A stretch of DNA of 64,000 bases from Sphingobium sp. TCM1 (GTDB taxonomy: Bacteria > Pseudomonadota > Alphaproteobacteria > Sphingomonadales > Sphingomonadaceae), in the NCBI RefSeq assembly GCF_001650725.1, contig NZ_LXVX01000004.1:49363-113362 (forward strand), in the 5' to 3' direction. The notes below the pieces were generated by a model, which made no database searches, had not been told where the DNA came from, and worked only from the letters and a program-made list of their open reading frames with translations. This document shows, one piece after another, positions 33,622 to 43,576 of the stretch. A program made the translations under genes and the position numbers. Position 1 is the stretch's first letter; each line of letters starts with the position of its first letter.

Positions 33622-34890
33622 ATGGCTGACCTGATGGAAATCATGATGAGCCCGCCGCCGGCCGAGCCAGTGGTGCTGAATGTCCCGGTGCCCGATCATG
33701 TGCCCAAGGAACTGGTCCGGGATCTGCGCGCATATCTGGGGCTGGCGCCTAATGATTTCGACGACCCCTATCTGCCGAACGAGAGACTGCGTGCAGCGGA
33801 TATGCCGCCGGTCATGTGGTCCCCTTTCCCCGCGACCTGGATAACAACCGGGATGTGGGTCGTCACCAGCTACAAGGATTGCGCCAAGGTCTATCAGGAC
33901 ACGGAGCATTTCATCAGCGGCGGATCGTCGGATTTCCAGCGTCTTATCGGCGAAACCTTCCGCAACCTGCCCTTGTCCTATGACGACAAGGCACACATGA
34001 TGTATCGTCGTTTCCTCAATCCCTTCTTCACGCCGAAGGCCGTGGGCGAGCTTGACGGCTATATCCGCAATCTGTGCGACGAGATGATCGACGGGTTCCT
34101 GGCGAACAGCGGCGGCGACTTCGCCTATGATTTCGCCCGCGTCTTCCCGGTGAAGGTATTCCTGACATTGATGGGCTTCCCACACGCCATGCTGGACCAG
34201 TTCCTCGCCTGGGAAGACCAGATCCTGCACAGCCGCAACTTCGACATCATGCGCGGTGCACTGACCGAGGTGCTGGCCTATCTGCGCGCGATCATGGCCG
34301 ATCGTGAGGCAGCGCCACAGGACGACCTTCTGTCCAAAATCCTGCACGGCGAAGTCGATGGCCGCCCTCTCAACGAAGAGGAGAAGATGGGCGCGGTCTT
34401 CCTACTGTGGCTCGGAGGTCTGGACACGGTCGCCTCGACGCTGGGCAAGATGTTCCGACGCCTGGCGCTCGACCATGAACTTCAGAAGCGACTGCGTGAT
34501 CATCCGGAACTCATCACCGGTGCAGTGGAGGAATTTCTTCGGACGCAACCCCTGATCGCGGGAATGCGTCAGCTGCGCAAGGATCTGACGCTGCATGGCA
34601 TCGAGATGAAGGCGGGCGACTGGGTACAGGCGCTGGTGATGACGGCCAATTTCGATCCGGAGGCTTTCCCCTGCCCCCGTCATTTTGATCCGGAACGCAA
34701 GGCCAACCGGCACTTTACCCTGGCGAGCGGTCCGCATATCTGCCTGGGCGCACATCTTGCGCGGCAGGAATTGCGGATCGCGCTGGAGCACTGGCTGCGG
34801 CGGGTACCAACCTTCAGCCTGGCGAGCGACGCCGACAGGACAGCCTTCCCTGGATTGCACGCCACGAGGAATATGCACATCCGCTGGTAA
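33622..34890 (+). CDS. cytochrome P450 (bacterial class I, soluble)
   Basis: 422 aa. I-helix LLWLGGLDTVAST (acid-alcohol pair Asp-Thr), ExxR in VEEFLR, heme loop LASGPHICLGAHLAR with ligand Cys374. The N-terminal VPVPDHVPKELVRDLR resembles CYP101-type terpenoid or aromatic hydroxylases. Expected reaction is O2-dependent hydroxylation using ferredoxin electrons; the substrate is probably hydrophobic. Flanked by ferredoxin, ALDH and SDR genes of the same operon. Confidence 0.92.
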   Translation: MADLMEIMMSPPPAEPVVLNVPVPDHVPKELVRDLRAYLGLAPNDFDDPYLPNERLRAADMPPVMWSPFPATWITTGMWVVTSYKDCAKVYQDTEHFISGGSSDFQRLIGETFRNLPLSYDDKAHMMYRRFLNPFFTPKAVGELDGYIRNLCDEMIDGFLANSGGDFAYDFARVFPVKVFLTLMGFPHAMLDQFLAWEDQILHSRNFDIMRGALTEVLAYLRAIMADREAAPQDDLLSKILHGEVDGRPLNEEEKMGAVFLLWLGGLDTVASTLGKMFRRLALDHELQKRLRDHPELITGAVEEFLRTQPLIAGMRQLRKDLTLHGIEMKAGDWVQALVMTANFDPEAFPCPRHFDPERKANRHFTLASGPHICLGAHLARQELRIALEHWLRRVPTFSLASDADRTAFPGLHATRNMHIRW

Positions 34891-34944
34891 TAGAGAGCGA
34901 TCGCTTGACCGTAAGCGGCGAACGAAGACAATGGAGAGAGATTG

Positions 34945-35691
34945 ATGCGTTTTGAAAACAAGGTCGCTGTCATCACCGGCGCGGGACAGGGCATCGGCGA
35001 AACCTATGCCAAGCGGATCGCCTCCGAAGGGGCAAAAGTCGTCATCGCCGAACTGAACGAGGAACAGGGCCGGCGGGTCGCCAGCGAGATCGGAGAGGCG
35101 GCGATCTTCGTGAAGACCGACGTATCCGATCCCGCATCCTGCCAGGCGCTCGCGGACGCCGCCAAGGCCGCGTTTGGCGGGGTTGACTATCTAATCAACA
35201 ACGCTGCGATCTTTGCCGGAATGCGTTACGAACCGCTGATGAGCGTCGACATCGACTATTATATGAAATTCATGGCGGTGAACTTGCACGGCGCGCTGTT
35301 CGTCACCCGCGCGATCGTGCCGTTGATGGAGGCCCGCGGCGGCGGCGCGATCGTCAACCAGTCCTCCACCGCCGCCTATCTGTCAGGCAGCGTCGGTGCC
35401 TATTACGGTATATCCAAGCTCGGCACCAATGGCCTCACGATGAGTCTGGCAGCGGAACTTGGGCCCAAGAATATCCGCGTCAACGGCGTCGCGCCCGGAC
35501 CAACGATGACCGGTGCGATGCAGCAGGTCGACGAAAAGGTGATCGCAGGCATCGTCGGCCAGATGCCGCTCGGGCGCATTGGCGAAACCGACGAACAGGC
35601 CAACGCCGTATTGTTCCTGTTGTCTGACGAAGCGTCCTTCATCACCGGCCAAACGCTCTGTGTCGACGGCGGCATGATCCGCAAGCCCTAG
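34945..35691 (+). CDS. SDR-family dehydrogenase
   Basis: 248 aa: MRFENKVAVITGAGQGIG, NNAAIF, NQSSTAA (Ser), YYGISK (Tyr/Lys), LCVDGGMIRKP. GGAGAGAG lies 4-11 nt before ATG 34945 (a TTG at 34942 also is in frame). Last gene of the P450 operon, suited to oxidising the alcohol made by the P450 before the aldehyde dehydrogenase acts. Confidence 0.87.
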   Translation: MRFENKVAVITGAGQGIGETYAKRIASEGAKVVIAELNEEQGRRVASEIGEAAIFVKTDVSDPASCQALADAAKAAFGGVDYLINNAAIFAGMRYEPLMSVDIDYYMKFMAVNLHGALFVTRAIVPLMEARGGGAIVNQSSTAAYLSGSVGAYYGISKLGTNGLTMSLAAELGPKNIRVNGVAPGPTMTGAMQQVDEKVIAGIVGQMPLGRIGETDEQANAVLFLLSDEASFITGQTLCVDGGMIRKP

Positions 35692-35995
35692 ACCACGCGA
35701 GGCAGGTCCAGACACGCACGGGCAGCGATCCGACTGACGCCGATAGGACAATGGAAGGGGAATTCGTTTGATTGTGGGACGCCGGTGGACGGCACGTTGA
35801 TGACGCCCTCACCCGATCAGTTCCCTACGTTCGTTATTTTTCCACATGCAACAGCCCTTCCGGGCAGGCGAGGATCGCAGCATAGAGTGCCAGCCCAAGG
35901 TCATGATGTTCGACAGGAAGCCATGCTGCGAGACGCTTGGACCAGGTTTCCAGGCATCGCCGCCCTGCGTGCAGCGGGAATCTTTTTCATATGGG
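35692..35995. other. intergenic region without recognisable gene
   Basis: 304 nt between the P450-operon SDR and the SDR pseudogene. Open frames are short and show no family features. I see no terminator or transposon end. Confidence 0.5.
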
Positions 35996-36700
35996 TCACG
36001 ACCCGCCTCGCGTTCTAATGCGATGTGGCAGGCGGATGACTTCGACTGAGCCATCCGCCTCACCGATTTGACCGATGGCTACGCTCATGCCGCCGTCAGC
36101 CATCACGACGGAACCGACGATGAAGCTCGCGCGGTCGGATGCGAGGAATGCCACGATTTCCGCGATCTCCTTGGGGTCGGCTGCGCGTCCTATGGTCGCA
36201 TTCTGCCCATGTTCGGCGAGGAACGCGTGGCCGTCGTCACGGAAATGATTGAGCAAGTTGGTGACCGTGGCCCCGGCGCCGATGGTATTATTGACGCGGA
36301 TGTTGTGCTCGATCGCTTCAAGAGCCTGGGTTCGGGTCATCTGGGCAAGCGCGCCTTGGACGCGGTAGGCCGCGATGCCTGGGAAGGCGAAGTAGGACGC
36401 ATAGGAAGCGATGTTCACGATCGCACCCGAACCAATCTTCATCATCGCCTTCTGGGCTTCACGCGCGTGGAGGAAGGCGCCGGTGACATTAGAGGATGCG
36501 GCCGGCATTGTTGACGAGGATGTCGAGCAGGCCGTATCGACTGCAAGCGATACGGCCTGCTCTGCGAAGCCGTCCATCGTGATGTCCGCGACCAGGGCGA
36601 CGATGCCTTCGCGCTCGAGATTCTTCACCGCCGGATCGATGTCTTCCGCAACGACCTTGGCCCTTGAGACAACGGTACGGACCGATTATTCGCCACGCAG
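35996..36700 (-). pseudogene. SDR pseudogene (frameshifted, N-terminally truncated)
   Basis: Reading backwards from 36700: AKVVAEDIDP...EREGIVALVADIT, then NIASYASYFAFPGIAAYRVQ and SDRASFIVGSVVMADGGMS are SDR-like. The cofactor motif TGxxxGIG is missing, the NNAG block is present only in another frame (RYGLLDILVNNAGRIL near 36490-36550, then a stop), and the YxxxK Lys is lost (YRVQG). A perfect 15-bp inverted repeat at 36525-36562 sits at the frameshift. Product non-functional. Confidence 0.75.
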
Positions 36701-36723
36701 GACCGACACCCGCAAGATTTGCT

Positions 36724-37536
36724 TCACCGCAGGAAATCGGGTCTATAGACCTTCATCCTCCTGTACCGCGCCTCGATTAGGCTGAACAGCCCGAACAGCG
36801 CCAGGCCGAGGGCCACGACGCTCAGTAAGACGGCGCCTTCATCCTGCGCGCGCAACTGCTCAAGCGCTTCGCCCAGACCGCCAGCGCGATCTGGATCATG
36901 GTTCAGCGCTGCCGAAATGATGAACCAGCCGATGAGGGAGAAGACCAGAGCGCGTGCGGCATATCCCCATCGTCCGATCCATCTCACATAGCTGGGCGCC
37001 GGAACATCGCCGCCAAGCTCGTCAAATCGCGCCTTATAGGCTTTGAGCGCTTGCGCTGCCGCAATGATAAGGAGCAGGATTCCCGCGAGAACGAGCAGGA
37101 ATACGCCCCCCGGCTGTCCCAGAAGCCAGGCCGACCACCCCTGGGCGCTTTCGTCTCCAGGACTCCCCTGCTGTTTTGCCGTTTGTTCCAGAGCAAGGCG
37201 TCCGGCGGCGGTCGCAAGCATGATATGGGAGATGCCGCTGATGGCGTAGCCAAGTCGTTCAAACTTCCCTTTCAAGGTTCGACCGCGTTTCTCTGGGTCC
37301 GTGATCGCTTCTGTAAGCCTCCAGAGCGCATAGCCAGAAAATCCCACTGCACAGACTGCAAGGAGAATATGTCCAAGCGGCGCATCGGCCAGGGTTCCCA
37401 ATGCGCCCTGATTGTCGGTCGTCTCGCCTCCGTGCAATGCGACATCGAGCGCGAACCATCCGATCAGGATATATACAAGGCCGCGCGCGGCAAAGCCGAT
37501 ACGCGCCAACAAGGTCATTCGGTCGCTATATGCCAT
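36724..37536 (-). CDS. DUF1206 membrane protein
   Basis: 270 aa integral membrane protein with about six transmembrane helices in three similar pairs (IGFAARGLVYILIGWFALDV, LGYAISGISHIMLATAAGRL, WGYAARALVFSLIGWFIISA), the repeat layout of DUF1206. Function unknown; the family is common in alphaproteobacteria and not specifically catabolic. AGGAGG lies 7 nt before ATG 37536. Single gene next to the pseudogene; 120 nt after it begins the 3' end of rutA. Confidence 0.85.
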   Translation of the reverse strand: MAYSDRMTLLARIGFAARGLVYILIGWFALDVALHGGETTDNQGALGTLADAPLGHILLAVCAVGFSGYALWRLTEAITDPEKRGRTLKGKFERLGYAISGISHIMLATAAGRLALEQTAKQQGSPGDESAQGWSAWLLGQPGGVFLLVLAGILLLIIAAAQALKAYKARFDELGGDVPAPSYVRWIGRWGYAARALVFSLIGWFIISAALNHDPDRAGGLGEALEQLRAQDEGAVLLSVVALGLALFGLFSLIEARYRRMKVYRPDFLR

Positions 37537-37656
37537 CCTGTCCTCCTACAGGATCGCAACTGCCAAGTGACGTTCTACGTTCCCAAGTGGATGTTCAAGG
37601 CGCGCGGACGGCCAGGCTCCATTCAACCATCCTGCCAAAGCTGAAGGATGCCGTTC

Positions 37657-38724
<1,068 letters not shown>

Positions 38725-38729
38725 GGACT

Positions 38730-39512
38730 TCAACTCCTGAGGAATTCGAGAACGAGGCGATTGAAAGCGTCCGGATCAGTGACGTTGCAGGCGTGGCCGC
38801 CCCATTCGACGGTCGCGACATGGGCGCGGCGGGCCGCTTTGGCCAGGTCGAGCGCGGTGGCGAAAGGCACGAGAAAATCGTCGCGCGTGGCAATGACAAG
38901 CAGGCTTTCGAGCGCGGTCAGCCCGGCCGGGTCGGGCGCGTAGGCCTGCACGGCCGCGATGCGCCTGGCGGTTGTCTCGACTCCCGGGAAGCCTGCAAGC
39001 TGGTGGTCCATGTCTGCGTTCAGCTCGGCATCGTGCGAGGCGATCCAGTCCGGTGGATAAAGGAACAGCGGCTGCGCTTCGAGAAAGGCGCGTACGCCCG
39101 CACCATGCAGCAACGCAACCCGTGCGGCAAAGCAGCGCCGCGTATGTGGCGAGAGCGTTCGCCAGCCATTGACGACGATCAGCCGGTCGACTCTCGCGGT
39201 CCGGATGGCAGTTTCGACACCAATCGCGCCACCGAGCGCATGACCGATGAAGTGCGCCCGCTCGATGCCCAGCGCATCCATGAGCGCGATCACGTCGCTC
39301 GCCATGCCCTCGACCGAAATTGTCGCGGGCAATGTCCGATCGCTACGGCCGGTGCCGCGATGGTCGTAAGCGACGACCCGGAAATGCTCGGCCAACGCCC
39401 GAAGATTCGGCGCCCAGTAGCCCGCCGAACCGCCAAGACCGCTCGACAGGATCAGCGACGGCGCGTCCGCCGCTCCGTGGATTTCGTAGTAAAGCCCGGC
39501 CACCTCAGCCAA
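38730..39512 (-). CDS. rutD: aminoacrylate hydrolase RutD-like
   Basis: 260 aa alpha/beta hydrolase. The nucleophile elbow reads FIGHALGG, with Ala in place of Ser, as in E. coli RutD; also shared are [27 protein letters not shown] and [12 protein letters not shown]. RutD accelerates conversion of aminoacrylate to malonic semialdehyde and ammonia. Overlaps rutC by 8 nt and is followed after 5 nt by rutA. Confidence 0.9.
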   Translation of the reverse strand: MAEVAGLYYEIHGAADAPSLILSSGLGGSAGYWAPNLRALAEHFRVVAYDHRGTGRSDRTLPATISVEGMASDVIALMDALGIERAHFIGHALGGAIGVETAIRTARVDRLIVVNGWRTLSPHTRRCFAARVALLHGAGVRAFLEAQPLFLYPPDWIASHDAELNADMDHQLAGFPGVETTARRIAAVQAYAPDPAGLTALESLLVIATRDDFLVPFATALDLAKAARRAHVATVEWGGHACNVTDPDAFNRLVLEFLRS

Positions 39513-39888
39513 GATGGGCGACCGAGGCGATTTCGACGAGGCAGTCGGGCTTTACCAGTTCGCATTTGATGCAGTAGCGCGCAGGCTTGTCGCCCGGAAA
39601 ATACTCGGCATAGACCGCATTGAAGGCGGCGTAGTCATTGAAGTCCTTGAGGAAGATATGGTTCATGGCGATGTCCGCCATGGTGCCGCCTGCCGCCTCG
39701 ACCGTGGCCTTGATGACCTCCAGCACATGGCGGGTCTGCGCGACCGCGTCGCCCACATGCAACACCGTGCCGCCCTCGCCCAGCGCCAGCACGCCCGAGA
39801 CATAGACCGTGCTGCCCGCCCTGGCGCCGGCCGAATAGGGCGCGATGGGCGTGGGGAACTGCGGCGGATTGATCGGTTCGAAAGGCAT
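39505..39888 (-). CDS. rutC: RidA/YjgF-family aminoacrylate deaminase RutC
   Basis: 127 aa YjgF/RidA-fold protein: [56 protein letters not shown] with the conserved Arg. In the Rut pathway it deals with the peroxy- or aminoacrylate intermediate. ATG 39888 shares its A with the rutB stop (TGATG), so the TTG at 39891 is unnecessary. Confidence 0.9.
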   Translation of the reverse strand: MPFEPINPPQFPTPIAPYSAGARAGSTVYVSGVLALGEGGTVLHVGDAVAQTRHVLEVIKATVEAAGGTMADIAMNHIFLKDFNDYAAFNAVYAEYFPGDKPARYCIKCELVKPDCLVEIASVAHLG

Positions 39889-40670
39889 CAATCATCCTTT
39901 GGTGGAAGCTGACCGACGGCGGTGCGGAAGTCCGCGACGCTGCTCACCCAGCCGAAGAACTTCTCGACATTGTAAAGGCTTGCCTCGCGGATGAAGTCGG
40001 GACCGAGATGATGGACCGCATCCTCCAGCAGCACGCCGAAATACTCAAGATGGAACCCGTCGCGCAGGGTCGATTCCACGCAGACATTGGTGGCGATTCC
40101 GGTGAAGATCAGCGTGCGGATGCCGCGCGCGCGCAGCACGGAGTCAAGCTGCGAGTTGAAGAAGGCCGAATAACGAGGCTTATGCACGCGAAGGTCGCCA
40201 TCCCGCACATTCAAGCTATCGACAAGGTCATAGTCCCAGCCGCCCCGCGCCAAAAACTTCCCGGCGAGAGCAGGTCGGGACCGCATGGTCTTGAGCGCAT
40301 TGGACTTATGCCAATTGGGCGACAGCGGCGTACCTGCCTCGACATAGTCCGGATCCCAGCCATTCTGCAGAAAGACCACCGGCATCCCCGCCGCGCGCGC
40401 CGTGACTATGACTTCGGCAATCTTCGGAATCACGCTTGCTGCCGGGCCGACATCAAAACCAGCCTCATCCACATAGCCACCTTTGCTGGCATAGGCATTC
40501 TGCATGTCGACGACGATGACCGCCGTCGTCGCGGCATCGACCCGGATCGCTTCGGGCCGCGCCGGCAACACCACCGAGGGACCGACACGCGAAGGGGAAG
40601 GATCGACGATTGCTTGGCTCACCAAAGCAGGATTGAGCAAATGCAACCAGTGGTCAAGCGAAGCGCGCAT
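39888..40670 (-). CDS. rutB: ureidoacrylate amidohydrolase RutB
   Basis: Up to 260 aa isochorismatase-fold hydrolase, close to E. coli RutB by recall: [20 protein letters not shown] (Asp), [28 protein letters not shown] (Lys), [19 protein letters not shown] (Cys). It splits ureidoacrylate to aminoacrylate and carbamate. The first 35-40 residues are not in E. coli RutB and no good RBS precedes ATG 40670, so a downstream GTG start is possible. First gene of the rut operon. Confidence 0.92.
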   Translation of the reverse strand: MRASLDHWLHLLNPALVSQAIVDPSPSRVGPSVVLPARPEAIRVDAATTAVIVVDMQNAYASKGGYVDEAGFDVGPAASVIPKIAEVIVTARAAGMPVVFLQNGWDPDYVEAGTPLSPNWHKSNALKTMRSRPALAGKFLARGGWDYDLVDSLNVRDGDLRVHKPRYSAFFNSQLDSVLRARGIRTLIFTGIATNVCVESTLRDGFHLEYFGVLLEDAVHHLGPDFIREASLYNVEKFFGWVSSVADFRTAVGQLPPKDD

Positions 40671-41172
40671 TTGCTTTACTCATCCAGGATGGCTGTTGTT
40701 AACCATTCACTGTCCTGAGGGCCAGAGCTGACCGACATCCGTAGGGAACGACAAATCGCTGATCGCGCATAGCGTAGCGGTCGAAAGGCAGAATTTCCGC
40801 TCAAGCAGCTCGGTGACGGACTCTGTGCCGCGCTGGCCGTCCACCGTGTACCCGGTGGAAATGACCGGCACGCCACCGGGAGGGCAATCGAGATAAGCGT
40901 CGCGATGACCCGCCGGGTGATCCTACACGCCTCAAATCAATGGCATGGCCGAATGTTTCAAGGCCGCATCGCCGGTGGAGTGATAGGCATCAACCTCGCC
41001 GGCCATGCTGATCTTGCAGTCGTGCCGACCGGCTTTAACCGTGCCTACAATTGGCTACGACAGCAGGCGCTCCAAGGCATTTTCTTGCGTCAGAAGGTAG
41101 AGAACCCGATTGGTCTTTGCCCATCTCTCGCCAGCTGCTATTTTATCCCGATGATGTGTCGCAACCAGACAG
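40671..41172. other. decayed intergenic stretch between rutB and an SDR
   Basis: About 500 nt with no intact gene. On the minus strand a 71-codon open stretch ending at 40707 has protein-like composition (DCPPGGVPVISTGYTVDGQR, ESVTELLERKFCLSTATLCA) but no start and upstream stops; a further piece near 41105-41050 reads NRVLYLLTQENALERLLS before a stop. Probably a degraded gene I cannot identify. The 94-aa plus-strand frame at 40905 is likely chance. Confidence 0.4.
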
Positions 41173-41931
41173 CTAGCTGCCATCGGTGATCAGAGTTCCC
41201 CCATCCACGACGAGATTGTGGCCCGTCACGTACGCGCCCGCCGGCGACGCGAGGAAGAGTGCGCTACCTGCCACCTCCTCCATCTCGCCCGGCCGGCGCA
41301 AGGGCGTCATCTGCATTCGCCGCGCCATGAATGCATCGTCAGCCAGCAGCGGCGCTGACAGTTCTGTGCGGATGAGGCCTGGCGACAGGGCGTTAACGCG
41401 CACATTGCGCGGGCCCCACTCGACCGCAAGGTTGCGGGCGAGCTGTGCCACGCCCGCCTTGGCCAGAGCATAGGCGTTGATCGCACCATTGCCGCGCAGA
41501 CCCGACAGGCTGGCGATAAGGACTGCGGCCCCGCCGCCTGTCGCGGCGATATGGGGCAAGGCGAGATTGCACAGGCGCACCTGGCTGCGCAGGTTAATCG
41601 CCATCACCCGATCATAATCCGCCATGTCGATCGTAGCGAACGGCCCCGCACGCCCGGTGATCCCGGCGTTGCAGACGAGAATGTCGAGGCGGCCGAAATG
41701 GGCCATCGTGCCATCGACCAGTGCATCAAGTTGCGCGTCGTCGGCCACGTCCGCCGCAATTGCCAGCGTATTCAGTTGCTCCCCGACCCTCTGGCTGTCT
41801 ACGGCATCTTCGCTGGAGATTACGACATTCGCGCCATGGCCCTGAAGCGCCCGCGCGATGGCAAGGCCAATGCCCCGCGTCGATCCGGTAACGATCGCGA
41901 CCCTGCCGGTAAGATCGAACAACGGCGTCAA
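41173..41931 (-). CDS. SDR-family dehydrogenase
   Basis: 252 aa: VTGSTRGIGLAIA, CNAGI, IASLSGL (Ser), YALAK (Tyr/Lys), LVVDGGTLITDGS. The only start overlapping the cupin stop is TTG at 41931 (TTGA), suggesting coupled translation with a weak start codon. Last gene of the FAH-cupin-SDR operon, whose other genes point to handling of keto acids from ring cleavage. Confidence 0.83.
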   Translation of the reverse strand: MTPLFDLTGRVAIVTGSTRGIGLAIARALQGHGANVVISSEDAVDSQRVGEQLNTLAIAADVADDAQLDALVDGTMAHFGRLDILVCNAGITGRAGPFATIDMADYDRVMAINLRSQVRLCNLALPHIAATGGGAAVLIASLSGLRGNGAINAYALAKAGVAQLARNLAVEWGPRNVRVNALSPGLIRTELSAPLLADDAFMARRMQMTPLRRPGEMEEVAGSALFLASPAGAYVTGHNLVVDGGTLITDGS

Positions 41932-42443
41932 TGCTTGTCTTCGGGCTTGTCTTCGGGGAGCGGCTGGCCGTTGTGCAGATAGGCGGGCGCCTCGATCAGG
42001 ATGAAGGCGATGCGGCAGGGCTTGTCGGTGACGTTGCGCCAGAGATGATTGGTGCCGCGCTGGATGATGACACCACCTTCCCGCACCGTCGTTTTGCGGC
42101 CATCGTCCAGTTCCAGCTCGACCTCGCCCGACATGACGATGCCATAGTCGATGCTGTTGGTGCGGTGCATCGGTGACTCCTTGCCTGGCAACATGTCGAC
42201 AATGCGGATCACCGAGCCCTGGTTGAGGGTGAGGCCGGCGTCGCGCAAGCGGCCATCGGTTTCGTCATTATTGTCGGCCGGCACCGTGGCCGTCGTCCAC
42301 AGGAGCAGGAAGGAGGCGTCGCCCGACGGGATCATCCGGGTTGGCGTGACATCTTCCGACTTGAAAATCGCCCGGCCGTCCGCGTCGTGGCCAGTGACGA
42401 CGCGCTGGACCGGGGGAAGGCCGGAATCGCTGAGGTCGGTCAT
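41928..42443 (-). CDS. cupin-domain protein
   Basis: 171 aa with one cupin barrel: MHRTNSIDYGIVMSGEVEL forms motif 1 and GTNHLWRNVTDKPC motif 2. Metal-binding His are fewer than in gentisate dioxygenases, so enzyme activity is uncertain; sensing or binding of a small acid is possible. The acidic C-terminus ends EDKPEDKH. Overlaps both neighbours by 4 nt. Confidence 0.8.
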   Translation of the reverse strand: MTDLSDSGLPPVQRVVTGHDADGRAIFKSEDVTPTRMIPSGDASFLLLWTTATVPADNNDETDGRLRDAGLTLNQGSVIRIVDMLPGKESPMHRTNSIDYGIVMSGEVELELDDGRKTTVREGGVIIQRGTNHLWRNVTDKPCRIAFILIEAPAYLHNGQPLPEDKPEDKH

Positions 42444-43399
42444 GATTGCTCTCCAGTATAGGCGATGACCTGCTGGTCGATGATGCCGAAGGGCGCGCGC
42501 CCGTCTGCGAGGCGGCCCTCCATGCGGACGCGGTCGCCAAAGCGCATGAAGGCGGTGCGGGCCGCGCCTTCGTCCACGATCTCGATCCCTCGCCGTTCGG
42601 CGATGCAGGAGGACCCGACCTCGCGGAAATTGGCGTTGGACACCGTGCCTGAGCCGATCACCGTGCCGGCCACGAGATGGCGGGTCCGCGCCGCGTGGGC
42701 GACCAGTTCATGGAAGCCGAACCCCATCGGTTCACCATTGGCGGCGCCAAAGCGCTGGCCATTCCAGTCGACCAGCAGGTCCATGGCAACCCGGCCATCG
42801 CGCCATTGTTCGCCCAGTTCGTCCGGCGTCACGGCGAACGGCGCCATGGAGCAGGCAGGCTTGGCCTGAACCCAGCCGAAGCCGCTCTTCATTTCGGGAC
42901 CGGCAAGCGCGCGCAACGACCAATCGTTGATCTGAACGATCAGGCGGATATGCGCCATCGCATCGGCGGGCGTGATGCCCATCGGCACGGCGTCGACGAT
43001 GACGCCGAACTCACCCTCGAAATCGATGCCGAGAGTCTCGTCAGGCATGGGGACATCGTCATGCGGACCGTAGAAATGATCCGAGACACCCTGATACATC
43101 AGCGGCCGCCCGGTTTTTTCCGGAGTGATGCCGAGTACCTTGTCCATCAGCGCGCCATGGCTTTCGAACGCCGAACCATCGAGCCACTGCCAGGCGCGCG
43201 GCAGGGGGGCGGCGAGGTCGGCAGGATCGAGCGGATGCGGAAAATCGGTGATGGCGGCGAGCGTCGGCGCAACGTCCGTCCAGCTTTCGAGCGCAGCCTG
43301 GAGCGTGGCGACGGCGGGCTGCGCATAATGGCTGCCATCGGGCGACAGGACGACCAGTCGCCCGTCCCTGCCGCCATTCCTGATCGTCGCCAGCCGCAT
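42440..43399 (-). CDS. fumarylacetoacetate hydrolase (FAH) family protein
   Basis: 319 aa. FAH core with metal acids in GIDFEGEFGVIVD and QINDWSLRAL, plus GSGTVSNANFREVGSSC. The N-terminal 90 residues are the small SH3-like FAH domain. The family cleaves C-C bonds of acylpyruvates or decarboxylates oxo-acids, usually after ring fission. ATG 43399 is preceded by GAGGAGAA. First gene of the operon; divergent from the hydrolase at 43577. Confidence 0.88.
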   Translation of the reverse strand: MRLATIRNGGRDGRLVVLSPDGSHYAQPAVATLQAALESWTDVAPTLAAITDFPHPLDPADLAAPLPRAWQWLDGSAFESHGALMDKVLGITPEKTGRPLMYQGVSDHFYGPHDDVPMPDETLGIDFEGEFGVIVDAVPMGITPADAMAHIRLIVQINDWSLRALAGPEMKSGFGWVQAKPACSMAPFAVTPDELGEQWRDGRVAMDLLVDWNGQRFGAANGEPMGFGFHELVAHAARTRHLVAGTVIGSGTVSNANFREVGSSCIAERRGIEIVDEGAARTAFMRFGDRVRMEGRLADGRAPFGIIDQQVIAYTGEQS

Positions 43400-43576
43400 C
43401 GCTTCTCCTCTCGTTCTTGTCGGCAGAAGCGATGGGACAGGGCGGCGGCATGGTCAAAGCCAATTGATGGATAGTGGGCTTCCACGGTTTCAATTTGATC
43501 CGGGCCATCCCTGCGGGTTTGTGATGCGGTGGATGAAGCTGCCCATGCCGGCGGCGCGACAGTCGAGAGGATCTGC

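Noticed and set aside
36068..36514. 148-codon plus-strand frame over the SDR pseudogene
   Set aside because: Antisense shadow; the minus strand carries recognisable SDR blocks even though broken.
40905..41189. 94-codon plus-strand frame in the rutB-SDR gap
   Set aside because: No RBS, no family features, lies across decayed sequence; runs into the SDR 3' end.
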